Origin: Chaenocephalus aceratus
Lineage: Eukaryota > Chordata > Actinopteri > Perciformes > Channichthyidae
Assembly: GCA_023974075.1 (NCBI GenBank)
Contig: CM043785.1
Span: 27,372,025-27,436,024, forward strand
DNA: 64,000 nt
Direction: 5' to 3'
Shown here piece after piece: positions 31,284 to 58,218 of the stretch. The notes below the pieces were generated by a model. That model saw only the letters and a program-made list of their open reading frames with translations, searched no databases and was not told the DNA's origin. Position numbers and translations under genes: made by a program. The stretch's first letter is position 1. The number at the start of each line of letters is the position of its first letter.

Positions 31284-32740
31284 AGTGGATTTTGTGATAT
31301 ATCAGCCGGGGTGAGACAAGACAAACCACAAATGGACTACAGAAGGACACAAAAGGACACATGGTACAGTTTATATTATTCTTGGTCTTTTTTCAATAAC
31401 ACATTTCAAAGGTTCTGGATTTGTTTACAAATCTAGAAACTAAATACAAAACTAGGATGATATGAAGATCTCATGTCAAAAATAATTATGATAAATTAGA
31501 CAGAACTGGCCTGTCTGTGAGCACATTTTATTTTGGTTTGGTTCTTCTGATAAAGGTGTGAATATCTAAATAATATACCAACATATGCTATTGTCATTAG
31601 TTGTGTCCCTGTTCTTAAAGCTAAGGCATTGCTAAATTAACAACTCTTGGCTTACAGAGTGGTAACATGAGACCGATTTTTATATATAAAATATAAATGT
31701 ATTTTCATTTTATAATTTATTTTAAATATTAACAATATAATAAAATAAATGGAAATATATACACCGGCAAATATTTAATATAAATACCTTGTGTGTGTGT
31801 GTATAGCTATTGCTTTATCTGATTAATGTTATTTTCATATGAAAGTCCATGATTATAAGTATGCAGTATCATAACTACATCTTTGATGTTTATAAAAAAA
31901 AAAACCGTTTGAAAATTGGTTGAAAATTGAGCAAGCTATGGTTATTTAAATAGTAAACCATAATGTTATGAATGAGAGAACTCCCTGTAGCAAGATGGCG
32001 GCCAAGTGGCAACGTCGGTCTCCATTGGCCAGCAGCGCGGGTGAGTCATCTAGTGTTTATATCTATGGTCACATAGGCCTACTGTATGCAGAAGTATTAT
32101 TTTAAGCAACACACAAGTTGACGAAACACTCGAGACAAATGTAATTGAAGTCAGATCGTGTTTTAGACGGGGCAGTGATATCATAAACCTGTTAATGTAC
32201 GCATTCAAACACTTTTTCTTTTGCCAGCTGTATTCACCTTGCAGGTGCAGCTATGTGGCTTTTATCCTGGATAAAGTGTTTAAGTCATGGATGTTTAAAG
32301 TTTAAATTCTTCATTTTTGACTAGTATTAAAGTTCACTTTTCATTCAGGAAGTATGACGCTGCGCTGTCAGTACGCTTCTCCATGTTTGTGATTGGTCGA
32401 ATGCTCCAAATACCACCCCTTTCATGTGAACGCGCACCTAACTAGATAGGACACGGCTGGCTTGAGCGATCCACTTGATAACCAGCGTCGTAGTACAGTT
32501 TAGCGAGAGCGCGTATGTTTTGGATTAGGCCAACCAGCTAACTCAAACATATCCAGGTTAGGTTGAACCAGGTTCGTAGTATAGGCCCCTGGTCCCGACC
32601 AGGTTAGTCGCTAAGCATAAGTTACCATGGAGATCTAGCCTGCTTAAAAGAGAACCAGCTTCGTAGGACCGGAAAGCCGGAGTTTTCCCTGAATTTAGCC
32701 GGCTAAGCGAAAATCCTGCTTCGTAGTATACCCCCCAAAG

Positions 32741-32835
32741 CTCTGATTTGATTTGTTTGAAAGAAAAAGTGTGGGTCCATTGGATTTGTCACATTTGTGA
32801 AAACAAAGATGGGTTGCTCCATAGCTAAGTGCTTT

Positions 32836-32868
<33 letters not shown>

Positions 32869-34616
32869 GGTGGTGTTGATGATGATGATGATGATGATGA
32901 TGGTTTCTGCGGGTGTTCATTGGAAAGGCTTTATGCCTCTGAGATGGAAAGATGAGCGGATGAGCAGGAAGTAAGTAGCAGAGGAAATATACAAGTGTTG
33001 AATCTCATGAATAACACATGAGGTTTATTGTACTTACTCAATCTTCAACCCCAGCATGTTGTTCATGAGCATTAAAAGGATTCTCATTTACAAGAGTTGG
33101 AGGAATCTCCAAATAGTCACAGGAGTAGTATTGTAATATCTTGGAATATATTTAATATGTATTCAATGGCAAGGCTTCAACGTGTCTGTATTTGGCAGTA
33201 GTGTGCTTGTCATAAAGCATTCCCATAATCCCTGACTTTGTTTAGACCTGCAGGAGAGTAGCTATAAACCAAACAGCAATTATAATACATAAGGATATAT
33301 GGGAGGGGGTTAGAAAGAGAAGGACGTGTGATTTTGAAAATGATTAAGAGGAGGTGTATCAGTCAGAGAACCTGGCAGCAAGGATGACATTAAGATCTGA
33401 GTAACACTGTAAGGATGGATAACGTTGGGGAAGAAAGAAGAGGATGAAATTATGAAGAATAAAGAAAGGGAAGAAGTATTAAAAAATGATCAAGAAACAG
33501 GAACACCAGAAAGGATGGAGAGCAATGACACGGCAATGGGGAAAAGGAGAAGGAAGAACACATTAAGGATCGTCAACAAAAAGAAGGAATAAATATGAAT
33601 AACAGGAAGTGCTGCTGAGTGCAGGGGTTGTGGAAAAAAGATAAGAAAAGGGGGCCAGTCGTTAACGGCTAATCCGAACAAATCCTGAGAACTGTAAATG
33701 ATGACAGAGAAAAGAGGAAAAGCGAGGGGGCAGGCTGAGTTCACAGAGAGGAAGGAAATGGGGGGAGGGAGATAATCTACAAAGGTGTGCAAGAATTATG
33801 GGTCCATGCAGGAGTAAAGACTGAATGAGGATCGCACTGTTATACATTAAACTGTGATTTCGGTGAGATTATGAAAATGGTGGTCCAAAATTACAGAGGG
33901 GGTGCCAAAGCACCAGCTCTGACACATTTAGAAGCACTCATTTAATTTTATACACCAAGAATCCAACGTAAAAGGATTTTGTTTGCTTAAACTAAAGGAA
34001 ATAACTAACACTAGTGTGATTTCGGTAAGATTATGACCACATGGTCAAAAGCTACAGAGGCGATTCCAAATCCGGCAGGACCAACAGCTATCCCATCATC
34101 ATTTTGGATTGCTGACTTGGGAAATTCCTAAAAAAGGACATTTCTGTAATAGCTTTACCTTTCACAAGAAAATATAACAATGTTTTCCTAAATGCAGTCA
34201 GGAAACATGTTTATGTTGTATCCATAAACCTGGATGTTATTCTGAAGTGACAAGAACGAATTTCAGACTTAAATGTTTCAGTAATGAAGCCTCTGAACAA
34301 TATACTTAAAACGTAATGCATTAAATAGGAGCAAAGGACTCTAAATGCACGTCCACTAAAAAGAATATGAACAATTTATTAGTAGCTATTGTACTGTGGC
34401 AGATATTGATAAAGAAAAGTTGACATTAGTTGTTGTAATGTGTTTTGACATCAATGTAAACACACACAAACAAAGGACTGTGGAAATTGATTTACCCACA
34501 CAGCCACACAAAACGTATAACTTTTCTGATAATGGCCTCATATCATTTAAATTGTGCTGCACTGATGTAATAAGATGTGTATCTTCTACTCTAGCAGGAC
34601 TGGCACAGGTAAACAC
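32741..34616. other. Intergenic spacer between repeat blocks
   Basis: No gene is recognised. A (GTT)n run at about 32837-32870 is followed by a (GAT)n run at about 32877-32903. Two copies of a GTGATTTCGGT(G/A)AGATTATGA phrase at about 33855 and 34017 form a diverged local duplication of roughly 50 bp. The minus-strand frames at 33490-33847 have no domain character. Confidence 0.45.
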
Positions 34617-37600
34617 TCCAGGGGCCTATACTACGAACCTGGTTCAACCTAACCTGGATATGTTTGAGTTAGCCGGTTGGCCTAATCCAAAACATACGCG
34701 CTCTCGCTAAACTGTACTACGACGCTGGTTATGAAGTGGATCGCTCAAGCCAGCCGTTTCCTATCTAGTTAGGTGCGCGTTCACATGAAAGGGGTGGTAT
34801 CTGGAGCATTCGACCAATCACAAACATGGATAAGCATACTGACAGCGCAGCGTCATACTTCCTGAATGAAAAGTGAACTTTAATACTAGTCAAAAATGAA
34901 GAAGTTAAACTTTAAACATCCATGACTTAAACACTTGATCCAGGATCAAAGCCACATAGCTGCACCTGCAAGGTGAATACAGCTGGCAAAAGAAAAAGTG
35001 TTTGAATGCGTACATTAACAGGTTTATGATATCACTGCCCCGTCTCTAAAACACGATCTGACTTTAATTACATTTGTCTCGAGTGTTTCGTCAACTTAAT
35101 GTGTTGCTTAAAATAATACTTCTGCATACAGTATGTGACACTGTGAGTGTTGCACGGCCAGATACGGCTCAGCTGACTCAGATAAGGAGATATATGATAC
35201 ATTATGAAGTGATATGCCGCGGACTGTACTTAATGTTACTCTGATCCGGTTACTTATGTTGTGGCAGATATTTAATTAAGCTTTCTTAACGCTAATGTTA
35301 TAATAGTCAGATTGCTCTGAAGATGGAGGTGATATTCTATTAATGTTCACGTTCACACAGTCGGTGATTTTTGCCGGCCGTCTTTCCTGCGACGGCAGTT
35401 TTTCTGTATTTCCTTTCTCCTGTAATATGACTTGATCGCTTTAAACTCCGCACACTGAGCTCTGATTGGTCAGCAGGCAGTGCTTTCACTGAGTTGATCT
35501 CTTAGCCTGCAACCTAACCAGGGGCCTATACTACGAACCTGGTTCAACCTAACCTGGATATGTTTGAGTTAGCCGGTTGGCCTAATCCAAAACATACGCG
35601 CTCTCGCTAAACTGTACTACGACGCGGGTTATCAAGTGGATCGCTCAAGCCAGCCGTGTCCTATCTAGTTAGGTGCGCGTTCACATGAAAGGGGTGGTAT
35701 CTGGATCATTCGACCAATCACAAACATGGAGAAGCGCACTGACAGCGCAGCGTCACACTTCCTGAATGAAAAGTGAACTTTAATACTAGTCAAAAATGAA
35801 GAAGTTAAACTTTAAACATCCATGACTTAAACACTTTATCCAGGATAAAAGCCACATAGCTGCACCTGCAAGGTGAATACAGCTGGCAAAAGAAAAAGTG
35901 TTTGAATGCGTACATTAACAGGTTTATGATATCACTGCCCGTCTAAAACACGATCTGACTTTCATTACATTTGTCTCGAGTGTTTCGTCAACTTAATGTG
36001 TTGCTTAAAATAATACTTCTGCATACAGTATGTGACACTGTGAGTGTTGCACGGCCAGATACGGCTCAGCTGACTCAGATAAGGAGATATATGATACATT
36101 ATGAAGTGATATGCCGCGGACTGTACTTAATGTACTCTGATCCGGTTACTTATGTTGTGACCGATATTTAAGTAAGCTTTCTTAACGCTAATGTTATAAT
36201 AGTCAGATTGCTCTGAAGATGGAGGTGATATTCTATTAATGTTCACGTTCACACAGTCGGTGATTTTTGCCGGCCGTCTTTCCTGCGACAGCAGTTTTTC
36301 TGTATTTCCTTTCTCCTGTAATATGACTTGATCGCTTTAAACTCCGCACACTGAGCTCTGATTGGTCAGCAGGCGGTGCTTTCACTGAGTTGAGCTCTTA
36401 GCCTGCAACCCAACCTGGGGGGTATACTGCGAAGCAGGATTTTCGCTTAGCCGGCTAAATTCAGGGAAAACTCCGGCTTTCCGGTCATCCGAAGCTGGTT
36501 CTCTTTTTAGCAGGCTAGATCTCCATGGTAATATATGCTAAGCAGCTAACCTGGTCGGGACCAGGGGCCTATGCTACGAAGCTGGTTCAACCTAACCTGG
36601 ATATGTTTGAGTTAGCCGGTTGGCCTAATCCAAAACATACGCGCTCTCGCTAAACTGTTCTACGACGCTGGTTATCAAGTGGATTGCTCAAGCCAGCCGT
36701 GTCCTATCTAGTTAGGTGCGCGTTCACATGAGAGGGGTGGTATCTGGATCATTCGACCAATCACAAACATGGAGAAGCACACTGACAGCGCAGCGTCATA
36801 CTTCCTGAATGAAAAGTGAACTTTAATACTAGTCAAAAATGAAGAAGTTAAACTTTAAACATCCATGACTTAAACACTTGATCCAGGATCAAAGCCACAG
36901 AGCTGCACCTGCAAGGTGAATACAGCTGGCAAAAGAAAAAGTGTTTGAATGCGTACATAACAGGTTTATGATATCACTGCCCGTCTAAAACACGATCTGA
37001 CTTTAATTACATTTGTCTCGAGTGTTTCGTCAACTTAATGTGTTGCTTAAAATAATACTTCTGCATCCAGTCTGTGACGCTGTGAGTGTTGCACGGCCAG
37101 ATACGGCTCAGCTGACTCAGATAAGGAGATATATGATACATTATGAAGTGATATGCCGCGGACTGTACTTAATGTACTCTGATCCGGTTACTTATGTTGT
37201 GGCCGATAATTAAGTAAGCTTTCTTAACGCTAATGTTATAATAGTCAGATTGCTCTGAAGATGGAGGTGATATTCTATTAATGTTCACGTTCACACAGTC
37301 GGTGATTTTTGCCGGCCGTCTTTCCTGCGACGGCAGTTTTTCTGTATTTCCTTTCTCCTGTAATATGACTTGATCGCTTTAAACTCCGCACACTGAGCTC
37401 TGATTGGTCAGCAGGCAGTGCTTTCACTGAGTTGAGCTCTTAGCCTGCAACCTAACCTGGTCCCGACCAGGTTAGCTGCTTAGCATATATTACCATGGAG
37501 ATCTAGCCTGCTAAAAAGAGAACCAGCTTCGGATGACCGGAAAGCCGGAGTTTTCCCTGAATTTAGCCGGCTAAGCGAAAATCCTGCTTCGCAGTATACC

Positions 37601-38797
37601 CCCCAGGTTAGGTTGCAGGCTAAGAGCTCAACTCAGTGAAAGCACCGCCTGCTGACCAATCAGAGCTCAGTGTGCGGAGTTTAAAGCGATCAAGTCATAT
37701 TACAGGAGAAAGGAAATACAGAAAAACTGCCGTCGCAGGAAAGACGGCCGGCAAAAATCACCGACTGTGTGAACGTGAACATTAATAGAATATCACCTCC
37801 CATCTTCAGAGCAATCTGACTATTATAACATTAGCGTTAAGAAAGCTTACTTAAATATCGGCCACAACATAAGTAACCGGATCAGAGTACATTAAGTACA
37901 GTCCGCGGCATATCACTTCATAATGTATCGTATATCTCCTTATCTGAGTCAGCTGAGCCGTATCTGGCCGTGCAACACTCACAGTGTCACATACTGTATG
38001 CAGAAGTATTATTTTAAGCAACACATTAAGTTGACGAAACACTCGAGACAAATGTAATTAAAGTCAGATCGTGTTTTAGATGGGGCAGTGATATCATAAA
38101 CCTGTTAATGTATGCATTCAAACACTTTATTTTGCCAGCTGTATTCACCTTGCAGGTGCAGCTATGTGGCTTTGATCCTGGATCAAGTGTTTAAGTCATG
38201 GATGTTTAAAGTTTAACTTCTTCATTTTTGACTAGTATTAAAGTTCACTTTTCATTCAGGAAGTATGACGCTGCGCTGTCAGTACGCTTCTCCATGTTTG
38301 TGATTGGTCGAATGATCCAGATACCACCCCTTTCATGTGAACGCGCACCTAACTAGATAGGACACGGCTGGCTTGAGCGATCCACTTGATAACCAGCGTC
38401 GTAGTACAGTTTAGCGAGAGCGCGTATGTTTCGGATTAGGCCAACCGGCTAACTCAAACATATCCAGGTTAGGTTGAACCAGCTTCGTAGCATAGGCCCC
38501 TGGTCCCGACCAGGTTAGCTGCTTAGCATATATTACCATGGAGATCTAGCCTGCTAAAAAGAGAACCAGTTTCGGATGACCGGAAAGCCGGAGTTTGCCC
38601 TGAATTTAGCCGGCTAAGCGAAAATCCTGCTTCGCAGTATACCCCCCTGGTCCCGACCAGGTTAGCTGCTTAGCATATATTACCATGGAGATCTAGCCTG
38701 CTAAAAAGAGAACCAGTTTCGGATGACCGGAAAGCCGGAGTTTGCCCTGAATTTAGCCGGCTAAGCGAAAATCCTGCTTCGCAGTATACCCCCCAGG
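34617..38797. repeat. Array of transposon-like modules: A, A, B, A, B', A', B', B'
   Basis: Eight modules abut without spacers. A: 34617-35520, 35521-36414 and 36566-37456. B: 36414-36566. Reversed B': 37456-37603, 38498-38648 and 38648-38797. Reversed A': 37602-38498. Module A is about 0.9 kb and starts GGGGCCTATACTACGAA; module B is about 0.15 kb and starts GGGGGGTATACTGCGAAGC. Every junction lies on CCAGG or CCTGG. Repeated 66-codon open frames in A (near 35971, 37013 and, reversed, 37851) exist only because the copies are similar. No transposase was found. Confidence 0.88.
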
Positions 38798-39650
38798 TCT
38801 GTTATAGGCTGCACACATTTGGCAACAATTAAGCTATTGCTTTGGATTTAGTTTTAAGATCAGGATTTGTCTGTACCCGACCAGACTCCTCTGTCATCTC
38901 TTTTTCAATATTTCTTATGAATTTTTGTATTTATCCAGAAATATATTGTAAACTCATTATAATCAATAATGCACTATCATTCAACAAAAATCACATCGTC
39001 GTTTGAAGAGAATGTGAAATTCACATCTAATCCGTAGACTAATTCATAGGAAAGGTTTCTAAAGGTCAACAGGTTCAATAATATTAATGTCGGGGAACCA
39101 CTACACAATATAACGTCACAGTCTATAGAGCTCCTGATTGGTTGTCAATGAAAGGGGAAACCCCCTGCCATCCGGAACGCAGGGCCATCCCTACCCTGCC
39201 TGCAACCTTCTGGCGACCGTCCAATGTCACATTCACAGCCAACTCACTGTAACATATGTATTTCCCGAAAAATAATACGGTGGTGTTAAATATGCATATT
39301 AGTAAAATTGTGAATATAAATAAAAACAAGGTGGCATTGAATGCATTTTAAGTCGTAGGCCTATCTATTTAAAGGAATATCCTATTCGGCATAGTATCCG
39401 CCATGCTCGCTTTAGGTGCATTCATTTGCAAGCCAGGACGCACGATCTCAATCTTCCTTTTATACATTTTCTATCATAATAAAAACTATATGGCACTGAC
39501 AGTCGATTGGTCTGACTGGGAAAGCGAGAAAAACAAGCGGAGTCATTTCCCCAGTGAAGATCACTCAGCGATCTGCTGCTTGTGTACTGTGCTAAATAGT
39601 GCGCCCTACTGTCTCCATTGCGCATGACTGTACGGCGTAATATGAAGTAG
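38798..39650. other. Spacer upstream of clock
   Basis: Unique-looking, A/T-rich DNA between the repeat array and the clock first exon. No gene or repeat is recognised. Promoter elements of clock are likely in its right part, but I could not place a TATA box. Confidence 0.35.
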
Positions 39651-39754
39651 GCCTCCTGTTTTTCTCCCCAACCCGGAGTCCTCCGAGCCCCCACCGACTC
39701 GATGCAACGTTCAAGTAAGCAAAACACGGAGGCTGCTGTCGATTACTCAGGAAG
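39650..39754 (+). other. clock: Probable clock 5' untranslated exon 1
   Basis: A segment ending GATTACTCAGGAAG followed by GTAAGC at 39755, a strong donor, in locally CG-richer DNA. The left edge (transcription start) is a guess. Vertebrate CLOCK genes have non-coding first exons. Confidence 0.4.
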
Positions 39755-39969
39755 GTAAGCTTAATATTAAATGCATATAAAAAGCCAGCGGTAGTTATGG
39801 AATAGCAAAGCTGCGGTGGTCGTTAAACGGTGTGTGTTTTAGCGGTGGGACTGCAGAGGAGGGTTAGGGACTGTTTCCGCACGCTCGAGGGAGAGCAAGG
39901 CCCAGTGACCCACATTCAGAGCAGCCAGCAGTGTCTATGTGCACGAGTGGCTGAGCGTGCGCGTCTCCG

Positions 39970-40000
<31 letters not shown>

Positions 40001-40671
40001 CTGTGTGTGCCCGGGGACCGTGTATCTTTTGTGTACATTACATCTGCCGCGAAAATGTTTTCACCATCGCTGATTTTAGACATTTGTCCGCGGCCGACTG
40101 TTATGTTGTTGTCTGTTTTGGTGAGGACCTTTCCCCGCACGGTGTCTGAGGACACACGGTAACATTTTTAGAGATTATTTTGTCTTCAATGTCAGTTGTT
40201 GCGTGACAGCTTGAGGCTCGGCGGCAGCTTTGCCATGGCACAGGCTGATCATTTCTGCTGTTTATTTCACAACCTGATTTACCTGTCATAACTGTGTCAT
40301 TGTGTGCGTGTGAGTCTGACGTGAGATACGGGCCAGGAAGAGCATTACATCTCTGGGTTAAATGGTCAGTTTTCGGAGCAAGCTTAGTTAGCCTGCTAGC
40401 TAGCTTTATGGGTTGCTCTCTTTAGGTTGTATAACGAACACCTGTGGACTTAAAGGTGTATTAAAATCGTTACCGTGCATATCTGATAGCTAGTTGTGCT
40501 TTAGTTGGACTGCCTTGCATGTACTACATTGTCATTAAGCGTGTTTATTCATTGACAAAGGTGTACAGTGGGCAGACTGGTCCAATGAAGGAGCTCAGTG
40601 TAATGAGGCTTCACTTATTGGCCATCAGGAACAGTGACTGTAGGTCAGACCAGTGCTCCCCCAAGTAGAGA

Positions 40672-41200
40672 CCAGTGGTGTAAGGTAACTAAGTACATTT
40701 ACTCAAGTACTGTACACTTTTGAGGTACTTGTACTTTACTTGAGTATTTCAATGTTTTGCTACTTTCTTCTTCTACCCCACACAATTAAAAAGAGGTAAA
40801 TCATGTACTTTTACTCCACTCGATTTATTCAATACCTTTATTTACTTTGCTGATTTTGATTAATGATGGGAAAATACAACACTTAAATATGACTTCAGTC
40901 ACACCTGGAGTAAATTCACAAGCTAGCCTGCAGCATACAAAAAAAAATGAAATCATGCTCCACCTTTACCAGCTTTGATAAACACTGTAATGCATCAATA
41001 ATCATAATCAAAACATATATATAACTCTGAAATGGGCCGGTCTGCATAATGAGTGCTTTTACTTTTTGGACTTTAAGTATATTTTGATACCAATACTTTT
41101 CTACTTCTACTTCAGTAACATTTTCAATGCAGGACTTGTACTTGTTACTGAGCATTCATACACTCTTGCACTTCTACTTTTACTTAAGTACAACATCCCT
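40672..41200. repeat. Teleost interspersed repeat (GTGGTGTAAGGTAACTAAGT type)
   Basis: The left side reads GTGGTGTAAGGTAACTAAGT and ACTCAAGTACTGTACA; the right side ends with the roughly inverted CTTCTACTTTTACTTAAGTA. A shorter relative occurs at about 42710-42770. I know this phrase as an abundant teleost repeat. It lies in a clock 5' intron. Confidence 0.6.
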
Positions 41201-42336
41201 CTGATAGTTTAACAATATGCCTAAAATCTTCCACACAAATGAGTGCAATAAATAATTTAGCAGGGTGATAATGTAGGTCATTGGGTTTGACTGTCATATC
41301 TTGCAGCTAAATCTTCTTAGTTCATTGTTACACAATGTGGTATGTTGACTGATCTGGTGCCAGATATGCTTGACAAGTGCGGGAACTTAATTGTTAGCTT
41401 TTTTACCCAGACATCACAAAAGTAATCAATGTGAAGCAACAATTACAGCATTACTAGATTTGCAGATTCTGTACTTTTTCTTCATCTTATGTGATAGTAA
41501 TAATATGATATTCATGAGGTGACTTCTACTTAGCAAGACATCAAACTCTTTTTAGATGCCTCTTTAGGCTGTGGTTGTCAGAATTTCTAGTTTCACATTT
41601 TCACAATTTGAAGACCAAATTACTGAGAAAGTAATCAGTTTTTGATTGATAAATGCTAAAAAATGTTTTTCAATTATTCAGTTATCAAGCTTCCATCAAT
41701 TGTGAAGATATACTGGTTTTCTGTTTTATGGTTTTATACATAGAGGATATTTATCAAAGTTAACTGAATATCTTGTATATTGGACTGTGGGACAGACCCC
41801 ATCTAGAAACATTTTTATTATTAAAATGAATCGACAGTTTTATAGACAAAAATGGTTACTTACAATAATAATTGGCAGATACATTGATAAACGGTTAACT
41901 ACCAGGTGCTGCCCTAATCTTTTAGTCGTATGAGTATAGTTTGTTTTGGACTGTTGGTTGGCTTGGATGGTTATACAGTAGCTAGGTCTGGGCAATATGG
42001 CAAACATATTCTCTCATGGTCATGTCAAAAGTACTTCAATGCAAAATTACTTTTTGTTGTGAAAAAAATATAAAGAATAATAAATAGATATGGGCCTAAC
42101 TCTATCTAGAGAAACAATATTTAATATACATATAATCTTGAAATGTTTTATTTTGCTCACAATATATATCCTTTTAGTTGCAATCCCTAGTTGCAGCCCT
42201 AGTTTCCTGTTTTTATCTTGCAACAACTAACATATTTACTTTGGTGGTTGGCCCTTAGAATTTGCATGCATGGTAAACAGTGAACACAGGCTGGCCCCCT
42301 GGTATGTTTGTGAATGAGTATGGTTTCTGTGTTGCA

Positions 42337-42415
42337 GGTGAGGTGTGGCTCACCCATGAAGTGTTGTCTGTGCCTGGAATGATAGGATCTTAATTAGCTT
42401 TTCACATTCCAGAAA
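42337..42415 (+). other. clock: Probable clock 5' untranslated exon 2
   Basis: Bounded by TTGCAG on the left and GTAAGT on the right, 79 nt. It contains an ATG and stops, with no long frame, so it would be non-coding. Inferred from splice signals only. Confidence 0.45.
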
Positions 42416-43193
42416 GTAAGTTGAAAAACACCTTTTTAACACTTTTTCATATCTAGGTCACTGTGCTGAACGTTTCTGAAGAACTTTGAATGTAAGCATA
42501 ATAATTGATTATTCCAGGGTTTCCTCGCTGCACTGACGTTATTTGCACTTTAAAGGCTGGAATATTTTTCTATGATGTTTTGTTATTGAAAAGCTGAATT
42601 TAAGTAGTGTGGTTATGTTGGGTTGTATTGTTTGGTGTAGTCTTTGTACGAAGGTTTTATAAACTGTACCAGAGTATTTTTCCTTTTTAGGACTTTATAG
42701 CTTACAGTGTTGAAAAGTAACATTTATTCAAGTACTGTACTAAAGTAAACATTTGAGGTCACTATATATTGTACAGCTTAGGTTACTAGCTACTTTCCAC
42801 ATTAAACTATTAATACAAATATATAAATCAACTAATAAATTATAACATATTATTTTAGGCTGAGCTACCCAATAGTGTATAAAGTAATTAAACAATGCAC
42901 CTCTTTCTGACAGCCTAATAAAATCGACATTTGTCAGATGCAAGTGCAAAAAGTGCTGCCTTTTAATTGACCTAATGAACCCTCATGACCCCAATAACCC
43001 TACTGCTGTGATTTATCCCGCAGGTTTGGTTGACCACCATGTCTTTCCTGTGGTCTGTTGTCCTCTCATGACCCCAATGACCTCAACAGCAGCTTTGACC
43101 ATAGAGTCAGCTTTGACCCCGTACGCTTTCTCTGACCCCTGAGAAAAGACATTAAGTGACCACGTGCATAAGCTGTGTTGGGGTAAGAAGTGA

Positions 43194-43362
<169 letters not shown>

Positions 43363-44091
43363 CTGCAGGTTGTTCATGCATCTTTTATCGCAGTTCATTT
43401 AAATACACTATAATAAATCAATTTGATTTGTGTTTCCTAAAAATATGCTCTTTTTTAATAAATCTATGCCATGACTCCGTAGTAATCTTAATTGACTGTA
43501 AAATATGTTATAAGTATACAAGCAACCACCATAGTAAGCCAGTTATCTGAACCCCATGTGTTCATGCTAATACCCCATGCTGATAATTGTAATAAATGTT
43601 GGAGAATGACACTGGGTAAAAAAAACATGCAACTTGCCTGTCTATTTTCGACTCATGCTTAGATAATACTTTATTGCATATCAGCTATTGCTTTGATCAA
43701 GTTTACAGAAATCTAATGGTCTCCTCTTCTTGCCTGAATAGTTAAGTTTGTCAGTGTGCTATTCCGTGTGTGCAATAAATTGCTTTCGCTTCAACACATT
43801 TGTAACTGCACTTTGGTCTGATTTAAATCTTTATTCATAAGACACAATTCAGAATATATTTAATAATTCCCAAGTGATTCTTGATTGATGAGATTTAACA
43901 TTATTGCTGTACCATGTGAGCCAGAACATTTAGTCACTGATGTTTTAGTCCACTGAATTGCTATGTAAATCCTAACTGGAACCTAAGCAAATAAAATAAT
44001 TGTTTTTCTGTCTCTCCAGGTGGTCTTCCAAATGCCTACCTCACGCCTAAAGAGCAAATCACTGCAGCCACAGGCCTGATCAGCAGCTACC

Positions 44092-58218
<14,127 letters not shown>

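Larger units (their letters stand above)
29287..32067 (+). mobile_element. P-element-like (THAP) transposon, 2.78 kb including a nested hAT
   Basis: The termini CATAGATATATATAAACAC and GTGTTTATATCTATG are flanked by an exact 8-bp duplication GTCACATA at 29279-29286 and 32068-32075. A subterminal inverted repeat, GCCGCCATCTTGCTACAG, occurs about 60 bp in from the left end and again, inverted, near the right end. A THAP-like coding start is at 29748. Short terminal repeats starting CA, subterminal repeats, 8-bp duplications and a THAP domain are all features of P-superfamily transposons. Without the nested hAT (29896-30967) the element is about 1.7 kb, far too short for a full transposase. The right half includes a retroelement-tail fragment (about 31144-31205) and a perfect hairpin. 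Confidence 0.75.
18865..32740. repeat. A-B-A'-B' repeat chain expanded by nested transposons
   Basis: With insertions removed, this is one chain of the two-module repeat. Module A runs 18865-19418 and continues at 26376-26700; module B is at about 26700-26841. Reversed A' runs 28911-29286 and continues at 32076-32590, and reversed B' is at about 32590-32737. Each break matches the uninterrupted sequence in other copies: for example ATATATGATACATTATG is continuous near 35195 but split at 19418/26376. The inserts are a Ty3 element (19419-26375), a hAT element (26842-28902) and a P-like element (29287-32067). About 2 kb of repeat has become 13.9 kb. Confidence 0.85.

Noticed and set aside
35971..38051. 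A 66-codon frame repeated at 35971, 37013 and (minus) 37851
   Set aside because: It is present only because module A copies are similar. It has no domain, and its ends fall at arbitrary points in the repeat.
18865..38797. CRISPR-like or phage-like repeat array
   Set aside because: The repeats are kilobase-scale transposon copies in an animal genome, with no short regular spacers.
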